The notes beneath the pieces are model-generated. The model worked only from the letters and a program-made list of their open reading frames with translations. It ran no database searches and was not told the DNA's origin. From the NCBI RefSeq assembly GCF_019320115.1, contig NC_089598.1, positions 81,426,059 to 81,490,058 of the forward strand: a stretch of DNA of 64,000 nucleotides. Reading direction: 5' to 3'. The DNA is from Miscanthus floridulus. Its lineage: Eukaryota > Streptophyta > Magnoliopsida > Poales > Poaceae. Numbering within the stretch: the stretch's first letter is position 1; each line of letters starts with the position of its first letter. This document shows positions 45,358 to 57,138 of the stretch, one piece after another. The translations under genes and the position numbers were made by a program.

Positions 45358-45386
45358 GCGCGGCAATGCCGCGCCCATATTTCTAG
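45358..45386 (+). mobile_element. Helitron-like 3' terminus
   Basis: A hairpin GCGCGGC-AAT-GCCGCGC (45358-45374) is followed 8 nt later by CTAG (45383-45386) and then T. This matches the Helitron 3' signature: a GC-rich hairpin shortly before CTRR, inserted 5' of T. The 5' end (TC preceded by A) was not identified, so element length is unknown. Confidence 0.65.
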
Positions 45387-45717
45387 TATATCCTAATTAT
45401 CGTCTCGAAACATACAAATTATGGTAACTACGGAGCGCATGCAAAACTATGGTAACTACCCCTATAAAACAACGTGCCCCAACTATGATTAGCGTACACG
45501 TTTTATAAAACAACTGGGAAATCAAATCGTATAGCTATTGTCATCTACAGTACCATAACTAAATAATGCACAAAGTTACCATACTGAGATGCATGCTGCA
45601 ACGCTGGTCGCCTGAAAGCCTGATGCATGCACGTACAGCTTATATAGTAACTAAATGATTAATTTTTGCATTTATTTTTCAGCAATTAATTACCGGCAGC
45701 GGTGATGCATGGTGGAT

Positions 45718-45809
45718 CGTCACTAATTATGGTAAACCCTGATGACTGCTGCATGAACCTGGGCGTCACTAATTATGGTAAACCGTGATGACTGCTGCAT
45801 GCACCTGGG
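45718..45809. repeat. 46-bp tandem duplication
   Basis: Two copies of CGTCACTAATTATGGTAAAC... start at 45718 and 45764 and differ at two or three bases. Confidence 0.92.
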
Positions 45810-46268
45810 CGCTTGATGGATATCAGAACCGGTGCAGCCATGGTGCGGTAGGTCAGCCTGGCTACAAAAATAAGGTATTCTGTAGCTGGCTTGCACAAGT
45901 CAAAGACGCGAGGGCTCCAGCTAGCTAAGGGCATGCATCAGACTGTGAGACTGATTAATTAAACCACAGCTGAGACTACACGTGTGTGCATGCTTTTCGT
46001 TTTACTATGTCCTTTTTTCCTTGTGGAGTTCTGGCGGGTGGATTATCCCCGACTTGATCTGACATTAGTGCATCATCAACACGCCGATAGATAGAATTAA
46101 TTCGTACGGCCAGCAGCAGTCGGACATATTCCAGCGTGCCTAGCTTCTACTATACTACCTACCTACCTACAGTATCTCTGTATCTACGACGATATTCACC
46201 GCACGGGCAGTGAGCCAGCGATAACAGAAGTGACAACAAGAGAGAGAAAGAGAAAGGTGTGAGAGTAA

Positions 46269-46575
46269 GGTCTTGTCTAGATCAAGCATGTAAATTTTGG
46301 GACGGCACATCGAAGGTTACATACGGTGTTGTATGGGGTGTTCGGATATCGCGAGACAAATTTATTAAGCCTAATTAATTTATCATTAGCACATGTGTTA
46401 TTGTAGCACTTTGTTGTTAAATTATGGCCTAATTAGGCTTAAAAGATTCGTCTCGTAAATTAGTCGTAAACTATGCAATTAGTTATTTTTAGTCTATATT
46501 TAATACTTTATATATATATGTGTCTAAACATTCGATGTGCCATGATGTAAAGTTTAAGAGCGGCTAAACCAGGGC
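46269..46575. mobile_element. Tourist-like MITE
   Basis: Ends GGTCTTGTCTAGATC and GCTAAACCAGGGC, 307 bp, with TAA duplicated on both sides (46266-46268, 46576-46578), fitting PIF/Harbinger MITEs. It shares AAAAGATTCGTCTCGTAA and AATTAGTTATTTTT with the MITE at 58179-58411. Confidence 0.82.
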
Positions 46576-46578
46576 TAA

Positions 46579-49438
46579 AATATGGTAGCAGTAATTCCTA
46601 GTTGAACTGTTCAAGTTAGGTAGAGCAGATAGCTAGCTACTGTAACACTCGGCCAGCCGGGGCGATGAATGTGTTCAGTCCCGAGCGCACACACGTGTGT
46701 GTGTTGACCACTGACCATGGCAGTGTCAGGTCTACATACGTGCGTGCGGCGTACACGCGTCTCCCATGTGCTTGAGCTCCCACGCCCACGCATGCGATCG
46801 ATCGAGCTAGTACTCGGGCCGCGGCCCTTAATTAGCTTTTGCCCTTTGGTCCAGCGCGGCCGTACGTGTCGACGATTTGCGTACGGAATCGAGGGATCCA
46901 CGTGGTCGATCGCTCTTCGCTGTGCTGTGCATATATCACGCCCGCGCGCGCGTTTCGGCACGAATCACTTGTTGACCAGACCAGCTGGCGGCTAGCAGGT
47001 CGTCGCCGGAGTTTGATGCAGATTCTGAAATCTATTCCGGATCACGCCTCCTGCATGCATGCAATGCCTCCGCGCGCGGGCTCCCCAGGTGGATATGGGC
47101 ATGGCCATAGGATGCATGGGGTCTATGCCGAGAGAAAAAAGAGAGAGTATTACGAACGTATGCCGTATATACATACATACGCACGTACGCGCTGCGCCTT
47201 CACTTCACGCGAGCTACATTTTAATGCACTATAAAAAAAACTACGAGAAAAAGTTCATCAACCTCTCACAAAGATAGGCATAAGTGACCCAAGGACATAT
47301 AGCCAATACAAATATCCTTCAAAAAGTAAAGAGAACAATAATAAGAATATCCACATCATGAGAGAATTCTAATTTTGTTAACCTAGCTCATCAACTTGTG
47401 GAAGCCTGTGTTGGATAACATGGCCAAATTAGGCGTTCCAACTAATACAAGCAACATTATAAGTTCCACTTTGAGCACCGTGTAAGATTTTACATGGGTC
47501 TCTGCAGACAACCAAACACAGATAAACTATACTGCACAAATCTAAAAACGTGCTAATGCAGAGCAGCTCCACTGGAATGGAAGGATATCCTCTTTTCCTA
47601 TATTCTTGCATAAAGAGGATTGAAATGCGAACACATTATTCTAGCAGATACTCTTGTCTCTAATTCTTTTTCTTAATTGAGAAAATATCTCCCTCAGTCC
47701 ATCAAAGAAAGGGGAGAACAACTCAATCCCCTTTCGCTTTCCCTCCCCATGCCACGCGCGCACAAGGAAGGTAGTCACCGCGCCAGAGCATCATCCTCAT
47801 GCCAGGCGAGCGTTGGCTGCCGGGCGAGGTGAGCACAGGCCACCACTCCTCTATTTGATGCACGCATCCTCTATCACTACCACTACCAGGATCCGAAATT
47901 GCCTTGGCAGCTAAAAACCACTAAGGCAAATAGAAAAATAGCAAAAAAAAATAATCATTCTTGCTGGCCAACTGCCCCTAGCAAAAACTGACAAGAATAT
48001 ATAGAGAGCCAAGGAATTTTAAGAAAATACACTACATATTACTTTTCTCAATCTCCTATATATACCAAATTAAAAAGAGAGATTTAGTGGAGTTACTCTA
48101 AACACACTCTATACCAAATTTTGAGAGAAAGAGATCCGGTAAAGTTGCTCTAACAAACTTTATATGTACGAGCCCAAAAGGAAAGCATAAAATCCTAGTC
48201 ATCTAGAGCATATACATGCATAACTCTATAGACTTTTCTAATAGTCTAAACTCCTTTAAAGAATTTTGTTCCTAGACATGCTTGCTGGCTGTGATATCGA
48301 TCGATGGACCGCATCGATCGACCTTGGTCCGTTTCTCTCTATCGGGCGGCTGTGGGTATCGATTCCTCCGACCATGCTTGGACTACCACGCACGTCAATA
48401 CGGTGGCGCTCAACCCAGACAACGTCCAACCATAGCTAATGCGTTCGTGCTGCTGGTCTAAAAGGTATAAAGTGCTAGCTAGCTCTCGGTCGTGATTCCG
48501 ATGCCTCCAGCATTTAGTTCGTCGTAGATATGTCCTTGACTAGATATATAAGTAACAACTTGTGATATACTAGGGTTGGTACCTATAGTGTTCTGTACAG
48601 TTTGAAACAAGAGACTTCTTCGAATCTATCGATATGCTCGTAGATACTGTGTGATAAATTTTTCAATTACTCTAGTTTTTTTTATCTATATCGATTCTTT
48701 TTCGTTCTCCCTCTGCATGGTAATTGGAGTGTTCAATATGTATTTATTGAATCCTTAAAGTTATGAGGCTCTTTTTGCATCCCACATCCCATGACATCAA
48801 TATTAATCTAAGATTTTGACTTTCGAGTGTTGATTTTATATATTTTATATAATTTTTTAAATCCTCAAGATTATTCAAAACACCCCCTTTTTATTTTATA
48901 GAAAAATAAGGGTTTTGGGCGACAATTCGTGTTTGTGTCATAAGATAAAGATAATACCAATGAATACCATTTTTTCTCAAAGGATATGCTACAGGTGGGC
49001 AATTCTTTTTTTCTATATTCCTAATTTATAGGCAATCTAGGCATTAGTTCCCGCAAAGAGAGTAGTAGTAGTAGTAGTATGTTCTAGATGTCCATAAGAT
49101 TCCAAGAATTTAGGGAACCTAACTAGCTATATCTGATAAATTAAGCTACAACGTAACTCTGTACTCCGTATACGCTACAAAATATTGCATGGTCCTCTTA
49201 GCTAGTGTGGTCATGCTCTATTTGCTTTTAGACCCCATGTTTTGCTCGACTATATTAGAGTTAGAACAGTGGAGAAACTATGGATCTTGTTCCCGGGCCC
49301 CTTGTCCATACATAGGAGAATATAATCTTCTTTTGGATGAGCCGGTAAATGGAACGAATAAGTGCATACGGTTCTATTCCCACATGCTCCTTTAAGGATT
49401 ACCATCCACATATAAAAGTTGCTAGTCCTGTAACCTCT
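46579..49438. other. intergenic DNA, no gene or element resolved
   Basis: Composition and lack of repeat motifs suggest low-copy DNA. The GC-richer patch at 46680-47220 has overlapping small frames on both strands but no motif. An (AGT)n microsatellite lies at 49063-49079. Confidence 0.4.
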
Positions 49439-51250
49439 ACTACGTAGACTTTTATCAAACTATAAATAAATATATATCAACCATCTTACGGCTACCTTCA
49501 CTGACCCCCGCGTCGTCCATGGGTGACTCGGGGGACCATCTGCGGCCACCGCCAAGAGGCCCCCCGGGGCCGCTGCTCTGGCCGCCCCATCCAGTGTGCG
49601 GTGGCGGCGGCCTATAGTACTGCTGCTCAAAAAGACCGTAGCCGCGCCTTCCTCCCCCTCGCCCTCCTCGTCCTCCTCCTTAGCCGGCGGAGCTCTGTGG
49701 CCGGCGACGCTCCAAGGGCGGCAGCGTAGTACCTAGGCACCGGATCTGGCTTGCTACGGCATTTGTCGGCTCTGCGGTGGCAGATCTGGCTAGGGTCAGG
49801 CCATGGCGGGCTGCTGGCCGCGCCTCCAAGCTGGTAGCGGCCGGATCCGGCGGCCACTTACCGCGCACACTCGTGGCCGGCGGCGGCGCCCTAGATCCGC
49901 TTTCCTCGGCGCACGGCGGCCAGCTCCCCAGCAGCTGGATCTCGTCGCGGTGCCTGCGGCCTCAGCGGGTCGACCCATGGCGCGGTTGGCCAGGGGCGAC
50001 CAGCGGCCGCTGGGGCTGTGGCCGTGGCCAGCTCCCCCTGCCCGCGACCGCGGCGGTCGGCTCCCCTGCAACTGGTGGACGGGACCGCTCCACATCGCTA
50101 GATTTCGTCGAGGTTTGTGGCGCAACGGGGCGTCGGGGGCTTCGGTGGAGCAGTGGCCGGCTGACCATGGTTGTGGTCGATGCTCGCGGCTCCTCCAGAT
50201 TGCTGCGGCGACCTGCTGGGGGATGCATGGAGTTCTGGGCGAAAGCTCAGCTCGGCTTTGGCCGGGCCAACGACGGTGACGTCTCGGGTGCCACATACCT
50301 TCTTGGAGGCGTCGTTGATGAATCCCATGCTTCCTACCGAAGCCCCGCCTTGCATGTTGCAAGGCCAGTGGCGATGGCGTCCACGGTTGTACCCTTGGGC
50401 GTCGCTCCCTTCCTGAAGGCGTCGCTATAGAATCTCTTACGGCTCATCGCTTGTCCCTGTGTGGTCGCTGACTTCCATGGCTCCATCCATCGGCTCTTGG
50501 TAGAGTTCCTCGCTATGCCTATATGTGCCTTTGTTGTACTCGCAATGGTTTGTCCTGCAGCAATTGACCTTGTCGTCGTCGTTGGTCATAGCGGATGCTT
50601 TTGCCGCTATTGCTTTCTCCATGACAGATGCTTAGCTGTCATTGGTTTCTCTGATGGATGCTTTGCCGCTGTTGTCGTTGGCCTCCCTCGGGCAAATGCT
50701 TTGCTGGCAAGTGTGTTATGGTCGCTCCCCATGCGGATGCTTTGCCACATTGGGAATCTTCGCTTCTTCCACGGCGGATGCTTAGCCGTCGGTATAATCC
50801 CTAGCGAATGCTTTGCTGCCATCTTTGGTCCCCACTCTGGCACATCTGCTGCCGAGAGCATGCTGGCCCTCGTCTTGGCGAATACTTGGCCGCCATGGCC
50901 TTTTCGTTGGCGGATGCTTAGCCGCCGTTGCTGATGGATACTCGCCTCTCTTCCCTGGTTGGATGCTTTGCCGCCAGGGCATTGTCTAGTTTGTAGGAAA
51001 CCATTGTGTTGTTGTATCCTTTTGTTGCAGGCACAGTTGGTAGGTTCTGGGTGTTAAGGGCAGTCACTCTTTCTTTCCTTCTTTATTTTTATTGTTTCTT
51101 AAGTTGTATTCCAGGTCACTCACCATTAGCTTAGTGGTTTGTAATCTGTGTTACGAGGGTTCTCTCGTAGCTGCGTCGTGTAATTCACTTCTCTTAATGA
51201 AAAACGGGCTATATTCCTCGGTCGCGAAAAAAAACTATGTAGACTTTTTA
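49439..51250 (+). mobile_element. retroposed poly(A) unit (LINE-derived or processed transcript)
   Basis: A 16-bp near-exact duplication, ACTACGTAGACTTTTA (49439-49454) and ACTATGTAGACTTTTTA (51234-51250), flanks 1779 bp. The unit ends TTAATGAAAAACGGGC ... GGTCGCG followed by an A run, the tail layout of plant L1-type LINEs. The 5' kilobase is GC-rich with a 217-codon low-complexity frame (49777-50430) that overlaps frames in the other strand. There is no endonuclease or RT. It is either an internally deleted LINE (5' and 3' UTR only) or a retroposed non-coding transcript. Confidence 0.7.
50585..50980. repeat. GCGGATGCTTTGCCGCC minisatellite
   Basis: About ten degenerate copies of GGATGCTTWGCCGCC occur near 50589, 50625, 50656, 50693, 50738, 50776, 50806, 50880, 50916 and 50961, separated by unlike spacers of 15-60 bp. 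The motif is itself partly palindromic (GCGG..CCGC). It is embedded in the retroposed unit. Confidence 0.8.
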
Positions 51251-51352
51251 ATTTATTTCTGTCAAATCTTATCCCCGTGCAACAATATTGTTCTTGGTAG
51301 GGTAGGTGTAACATTAATTGTACGGAGTAAATTAAACTAGAATATAATGAAC

Positions 51353-51354
<2 letters not shown>

Positions 51355-51383
<29 letters not shown>
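51355..51383. repeat. C29 homopolymer
   Basis: Twenty-nine consecutive C residues (G on the minus strand). It is either a true homopolymer capable of G-quadruplex/i-motif formation or an assembly or sequencing artefact. Confidence 0.9.
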
Positions 51384-52958
51384 TGAAATGAGAATCTGGT
51401 AAACTTCAAATGCAACTTGCAAAGGCACTTTCCTTTAACAAAATACAGATACTTCTTTTTCTTTTGGGCCGTAAATGCTCTCTTTGAAAAAACAAACACT
51501 ATTGTCGTACCAATTATCAGCTAAGTGTATCACAGTTATGTTCAGATCATTCTTTTTTTCTACAAAATAAATCTCCTTGTCGAAATATAAAGGTAAGGGA
51601 TCTATTTTTAGTGCTACGGAAGAATATTTTTTATTATCGTGCATGGATTCTAATCTATGTCATTGGTGAGAATCTAATATAAAGTGTGATGTTCGTCTTT
51701 GTGTGTAACTATGTTCAGATCACCTCTCTCTCTTCTCTGTCCACAAGTCTAACCATGTCCAAGTTTTGAGAATATATGCTGAATAATGCTTTTACGTCCA
51801 CTCATCGAGTCATTTTATATCGCCATCCTTTTAGATTTTTGGAAACTGACTTGTAACACAAAAGTCTTATAACCTGAAGCAATCGAACCAAGAAAGTCTT
51901 TTCTTCTCTAGACTTTTCCTGGTTAATACTAACTTCGTTTGCATTAGGATCGGAGTACGTCTAACAAGTACATACCATCGGTAGTTATATATTGCGTTAT
52001 TCCAGCAAATCATTTGGATCACTAGTCCAAATCGTGCAGATTAGTTGATCATTTGCTTCCCCGGATGGTCATTCTTAATTGCAAGTAGGCATCATGATGC
52101 TACAACGAAAATTATCGGCTCCTCCTCTAATGCTACAACTAGATCAAGTAGGGTTCCTAACTTGGTAGTACTAGATCAAGTAGCGTTCCTAACTTGGTAG
52201 TACTGGACAGAGCAAGGAGGAACTAGTGATAGCTTTGCCCTACATATAAACGGCAAGTTCCCTTTGTAATAAACAAACATAAAAGGCTGTTCTCGGGAGA
52301 GGCAGCTAGCCCAAGCTATGATTTGTTAGTGGCATCCAATGCACACACAACAAGATGATCTTCCGGAATTGCTTTCATGAGCATTAGAAGAGTGGAGAAG
52401 GAGTCTAGCTAGCCTTTTCTTGTATGGACTACAAAAGCTTAAGCCTTAGTTTCACAAGTTTTGATAGGTGTGCTTTTCTTTCTTTTTTCTTGTGAAAGCT
52501 ATGTAAAGAAGATATAATTAGTAAGAAAAAAAGAAGCAAGTGTAATAGAGAGGTCGTTATGTCAACCTTAAGAAAGAAGTAAGCAACTGAACAGAGACCA
52601 GTTGGCATATATATAGTTATCTATACAGTTTAACAATTCCCCTTGCAGGCTCTCCCAATTCACAATAAAAAATTTGCATTATATGTGCAAAATATACAAG
52701 TTGTGGGAGACCGGACTAACTTGGTGCGGTCCTAATTATGTGTTGATGCGATCATAACTTTGAAATCACTGCTTGTACTGAACTTTGTTTGTTGTGATAG
52801 CCCATGTTCAAGTCGGCTGCAGATATTAATTCAGGTTGTCGGAAGTCTGACTCTGAACTGATGGTTGCATCGTCAACTCATCAAGGGAAATTGTATGAAA
52901 TGGAATTTAAAATGCAGTGATTCTAAGGCAGCTATGGACACCTCAAGTGGTTGACTTA
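51384..52958. other. intergenic DNA
   Basis: Mainly AT-rich, no gene recognised. The only structure noted is the small tandem duplication listed separately. Confidence 0.4.
52139..52202. repeat. 32-bp tandem duplication
   Basis: CTAGATCAAGTAGGGTTCCT... repeated once with one G/C difference. Confidence 0.92.
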
Positions 52959-53033
52959 GGCCATGTTCGCTTCGCTAAAAAGCCAGGCTGAAAAGCACTG
53001 TTGGCTAATTTATTATAAGAAAAAAACACTGTA
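52959..53033. mobile_element. truncated MITE (GGCCATGTTCGCTTCG end)
   Basis: It begins GGCCATGTTCGCTTCG and continues AGCCAGGCTGAAAAGCACTG, TTGGCTAATTTATTATAAGA, the left half of a very common grass MITE. The right terminus is absent. Confidence 0.6.
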
Positions 53034-53099
53034 ATGAGTTTGCATCTTTGCTTCGTGAAGTTGGTTTACAAGATCAATGGTAGCAATACTGCAGAATAG

Positions 53100-53171
53100 C
53101 AAGCGAATGCTAGACCAGTTGGTCTAGCTGTGCGCTTTGCACCCTGCCGGCCAGAGTTTGAACTCCTACGG
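53100..53171 (+). mobile_element. SINE-like unit, 5' (tRNA-related) part
   Basis: ACCAGTTGGTCTAGCTGTGC and AGTTTGAACTCC resemble the A and B boxes of a tRNA-derived SINE head. The sequence is interrupted at 53172 by a solo LTR and continues at 55135 (CGCGGATGGATTTG). Confidence 0.5.
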
Positions 53172-55134
53172 TGAAAGGTCCTAATATGGCTAGAGGGGGA
53201 TGAACAACTTATTTAAAAATCTACAAATCAACTAGAGCAATTTGATTAGTATGATAAATAGCGAAAAACAAACTTGCTCTAGCTCTACAAGGGTTGCAAG
53301 CCACCTATCCAATAATTCTAGTTACTATGATCACTAGACACACAATTTACTAAATCACTACTCACTAAGAGCTCTCACACTTGCTACACTAAAGAGCTCC
53401 ACTAGATGAACTTAAGCTACAAAGCAAGCTCTCAATTCTAGCTACACTAAAGAGCTTGTTACAACTAGTTTGCGGGTATGTAAATGAGTAAGTAAGGTGA
53501 TTATACCGCCGCGTAGAGGAGTGAACCAATCATAAGATGAATACTAACTCAATCACCGGGAGAATACCAAAGGGCAGGAGACAACCAATTTTCTCATGAG
53601 GTTCACGTGCTTGCCAACACGCTATATCCCCGTTGTGTCGACCAACACTTGGTGGTTCGGCGGCTAAGAGGTGTTGCACGAAACTCGTCCACACAATTGG
53701 ACACCGCAAGAACCTACCCATAAGTGAGGTAACTCAATGACACGAGCAATTCACTAGGGCTACCTTTCGGCGCTCCGTCAAGGAAGGTACAAGTCCTCTC
53801 ACAATCACCAGGAGATAGAAACGAACAATCACCAACTCGTGCCAATCCTCCACCGCTGCACCAAGCCATCTAGGTGGTGGCAACCACCAAGAGTAACAAA
53901 TGAATCCCGCAGCGAAATACAAATACCAAGTGCCTCTAAATGCAATTACTCAAGCAATGCACTTGGATTATCTCCTAATCTCATAAAGATGATGAATCAA
54001 TGATGGAGATGAGTGGGAGGGCTTTGCCTAGCTCACAAGTTTGCTATGTCAATGCAAATGGCCAAGCGTGTTAGCTTGAGCCGGCCATGGGGCTTAAATA
54101 GAGAGCCCCCATGAATAGAGTTGTTGGCTCTCTGTTCACTGAAAATTCAGGGCGACCGGATGCACCGGTCAGATCGACCGGACGCAGGACCCCAGCGTCC
54201 GGTCGCGCAATGTACGCCACGTGGCCCCTGCTTCAAATGCTGATCGCCCGATCTCAACGGTCATCAGTACATTTAAGTTATGATCGGACGCACTACAGTG
54301 TAGGACTGGACGCACAGTGTCCAGCGTCCGATCACTTCCAGTAAGATACCAGTCGCGACCGAACGCGTCCGGTCACACCTGACCGGACGCGCCCAGCGTC
54401 TGATCACTCTCCTTCTCTGTTGCACCGCCACATTAGTATGATCGGCCGCTGAACAGTGTTCAGTCAGAGTCCGGTCGCCTGCGTCCGGTCACAGGCCGAG
54501 AGTACCATCTTCTTTTATAATTGACCGAACACTGCTCCCCAGAGTCCGGTCACCACGTGACCAGCGTCCGGTGCACTCTGTGAAACCCTGTCTTTTCTGT
54601 ACAGGGCACCGGTGGCACCGTCGAACTGTCCGCACTCTACGGGCGAACACTCTGCCGGTGAAGTTTCGAACCCTTGCTCTCAAGTGCTAAACACAATGTG
54701 TATCATCTTTGTGCATGTGTGTTAGCATATTTTCATAAATATTTTCAAGGGTGTTAGCACTCCACTAGATTCTAAATGCATATGCAATGAGTTAGAGCAT
54801 CTAGTGGCACTTTGATAACCGCATTTCGATACGAGTTTCACTCCTCTTAATTGTACGACTATCGATCCTAAATGTGATCACACTCTTTGAGTATCTTGAT
54901 CACTAAACCAAAAAGCTTTTTTTCAATTTCACCTTTGCCTTGAGCTTTTTGATTTCCTTTCTCTTCTTTTCCATGTCCAAGCACTTGATCATCACCATGG
55001 CATCACTATTATCATGTCATGATCTTCATTTGCTTCACTACTTGGAGTAGTGCTATCTATCTCATAATTACTTTGATAAACTAGGTTAGCACTTAGGGTT
55101 CTATCAATTCACCAAAACCAAACTAGAGCTTTCA
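53172..55134 (-). mobile_element. SIRE-like solo LTR
   Basis: On the minus strand TGAAAGCTCTAG ... GGACCTTTCA, 1963 bp, homologous to 12150-14102 and 32133-33952. ACCGGACG/CGTCCGGT motifs cluster at 54150-54570. The flanks TACGG and CACGC do not give a clean 5-bp TSD, so the target duplication has decayed or a rearrangement occurred. No internal region is present. Confidence 0.87.
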
Positions 55135-55375
55135 CACGCGGATGGATTTGTTGGCCGGAGGAGGCGCAGTTTATCTACGCGTTAAAAATTCCCCTCGTCT
55201 GCCCCACACCAAAGCACAGGTCTAAGGCCAGCCCAGTCTCATGGGAGCTATGGTGCTGCTGTGTATGGATGGGGCAGAGGTTCGGGGGTTTTCTCGACCT
55301 ACGTGAGAAGGTCTTCTTTTTAAGCATAATGCTCAGGGGTTGTCTTACCCCACGGGTCGAGTTTTTTTAATACTA
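55135..55375 (+). mobile_element. SINE-like unit, 3' part
   Basis: Continues the unit at 53100-53171. It runs through GGAGGAGGCGCAGTTTATC and ends CTTACCCCACGGGTCGAG plus a T-rich tail, as in tRNA-derived grass SINEs. Confidence 0.45.
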
Positions 55376-55676
55376 TAGAATACTCCTTGGATCACGTGAA
55401 GAATACTTTTGTTTTGCAAAAAACTAAGCCCTTCCATCACTACCCCAGTTATCGACATCACTGCCGGTTCAAAATCCGCCTTCACTGTCGGATTTTGAAC
55501 CAACAGTGGCATGTCGACAGTGATGCTCGCTGGCTACTGCTGCCGGTGCTTCACCCGACAGTGATAAGATTTAGAAAAACAAAAAAAAGCAATCCAACAA
55601 GCATGCTGGCTGGAGCATGCTCGTTACCGCCGCTGCCGCCACCATGCTCGCTGGCTACCGCCGCCACTACATCAAG

Positions 55677-55865
55677 CATTTCATCCAAAAAAAAATTCAT
55701 ACATCACAGATAAAGAATGGATTCAACACATCAGAAAAACTCATCCACAAATTGATTCGTGCATCGCAGACAAAAGAGAAGGGTTCAACACATCACAAAT
55801 CAACCCATCCACAAATCGATTCGTACATCACAGACAAAGGAGCAGGGTTCAACAACAATAACAAA
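55677..55865. repeat. about 60-bp tandem repeat in CACTA 4
   Basis: Three units containing CATCCACAAATYGATTCGT, CATCRCAGACAAA and GGGTTCAACA. Confidence 0.85.
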
Positions 55866-56054
55866 AAACTCATCTACACCGGCGGAGACATAGAAGCACC
55901 AGAAAGGGAGATTGCCGAGGAGACACAGTGCGGCTGCCTCCTCCTTCTCCGGCGGGCGCGCGCGGCTACCTCCTCCTCTTTCGGCGGGCACGCCCCTCCT
56001 CCCCTCCGGCGCAACGGCCCTCTCCCCTCCCTCTCTCCCTCAGGTGATGCGGGC

Positions 56055-56355
56055 GAGGAGGCCGGATCCGACTGCGGGGAAGCCGGATCCAGTGGCGGGG
56101 AGGACGGATCCGGGCTCCTCCTCGCCCTCACCGCCAGATCCGGGAGCGGGCGAGGCGGTGGCGGCGCGGGCAACGCGGGCGGCGCAGGCGAGCGGCGGTG
56201 GTGGCCCTCTTCCCACGGCGGCGCTCCTCCCCTTCAACTCCGGCAGCGGCGTGGAGGCCGGATCCGTCCTCCCTACAGCGACGCTCCTCTCCCTCCAACT
56301 CCGGTAGCAGCATGGAGGCCGGATCCGGTGGCGTGGAGGTCGGATCCGGGCTCCC
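56055..56355. repeat. GGCCGGATCC-rich degenerate repeat
   Basis: GCCGGATCC or a one-base variant recurs about eight times at irregular spacing within the GC-rich CACTA cargo, giving repeating Gly/Asp/Pro peptides in all frames. Confidence 0.6.
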
Positions 56356-57138
56356 CACGGCAGCACGTCACCGCGCTAGGGTGGCCTCGTGCCCGCACGT
56401 CACTGCCGCGGCCTCCATGGGTCCGCACCGCATGCTCGAGCACCTCCGACGGAGATGGCTGAGCGTCCTCCATCTTCACTCGAACGGCGCCGCCGCAGAG
56501 GTGATGGGGAAGAGCGGGAGCAGGCGTGGGGGCTTGGCGCCGCTCCTCGGGGACAGGTGGAGGAAGAAGCCCCTCTCCGTCAAGGGATTCGGCGGAGTGG
56601 AGGCGGGTGTGGTGTGGAGGTGTGGGGAGATCTGGGGAGGAGGAGATAGTCTGCGGAGTTGGGAGGGAGTTGGGAGCCGTGCGGAGTTAACTGGGATTGA
56701 TAAAATTTTCGGGTCCGGAAATATGCGTCAGTGTCGGTTTGATAATTCAACCGACAGTAAATAGACATCACTGCCGTTTTGTATTAACAACCGACAGTGA
56801 TGTGGTCCTTCAGTGTTGGTTTTAGCCCAGACTCAATTATTTTCTTGTTTTCAAGCTTGGAAGCGTACATCATTGCCGGTTCTCACGAATCCGACAGTGA
56901 TGAGGCCGGCAGTGATGTCTAAATCTATAGTAGTGCATTTCAGTTTCAGAGTGGCCAGGACCACTTTGTCGTATTGATCCAATTATAACTATTTATAATG
57001 TTTGCTCATGTTCAGTTTTAATTAAGTCGGCCAAAGAGTTGAGAGAGCTTATATTACCTGTAAAACAGCTTAAGTCAGCCAAAGAGTTGAGAGAGCGGCA
57101 ACTCATTTGGTCACGCTTATTAGTAACATGCATTTTAA

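Larger units (their letters stand above)
55438..56935. mobile_element. short CACTA element 4
   Basis: Begins CACTACCCCAG and ends CTATAGTAGTG. The 3-bp duplication CAT (55435-55437, 56936-56938) is exact. Subterminal ACATCACTGCCGG / CCGGCAGTGATGT motifs occur at both ends in both orientations. At 1498 bp it has no transposase. Its interior is GC-rich (55900-56660) with long overlapping frames on both strands, for example 55617-56462, that are low complexity. Confidence 0.9.

Noticed and set aside
46611..47234. Small genes near the GC-richer patch
   Set aside because: Short overlapping frames on both strands, no motif, no splice structure.
49777..50430. A 217-residue protein
   Set aside because: Low-complexity Gly/Ala/Arg frame in a GC-rich part of a retroposed unit, with an equally long antisense frame.
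50585..50980. CRISPR-like repeat/spacer array
   Set aside because: Repeats are short and degenerate, spacers vary widely, and the context is a plant retroposon.
55617..56462. A 281-residue protein
   Set aside because: The frame spans a tandem repeat and GC-rich cargo of a CACTA element, is low complexity, and has antisense counterparts.
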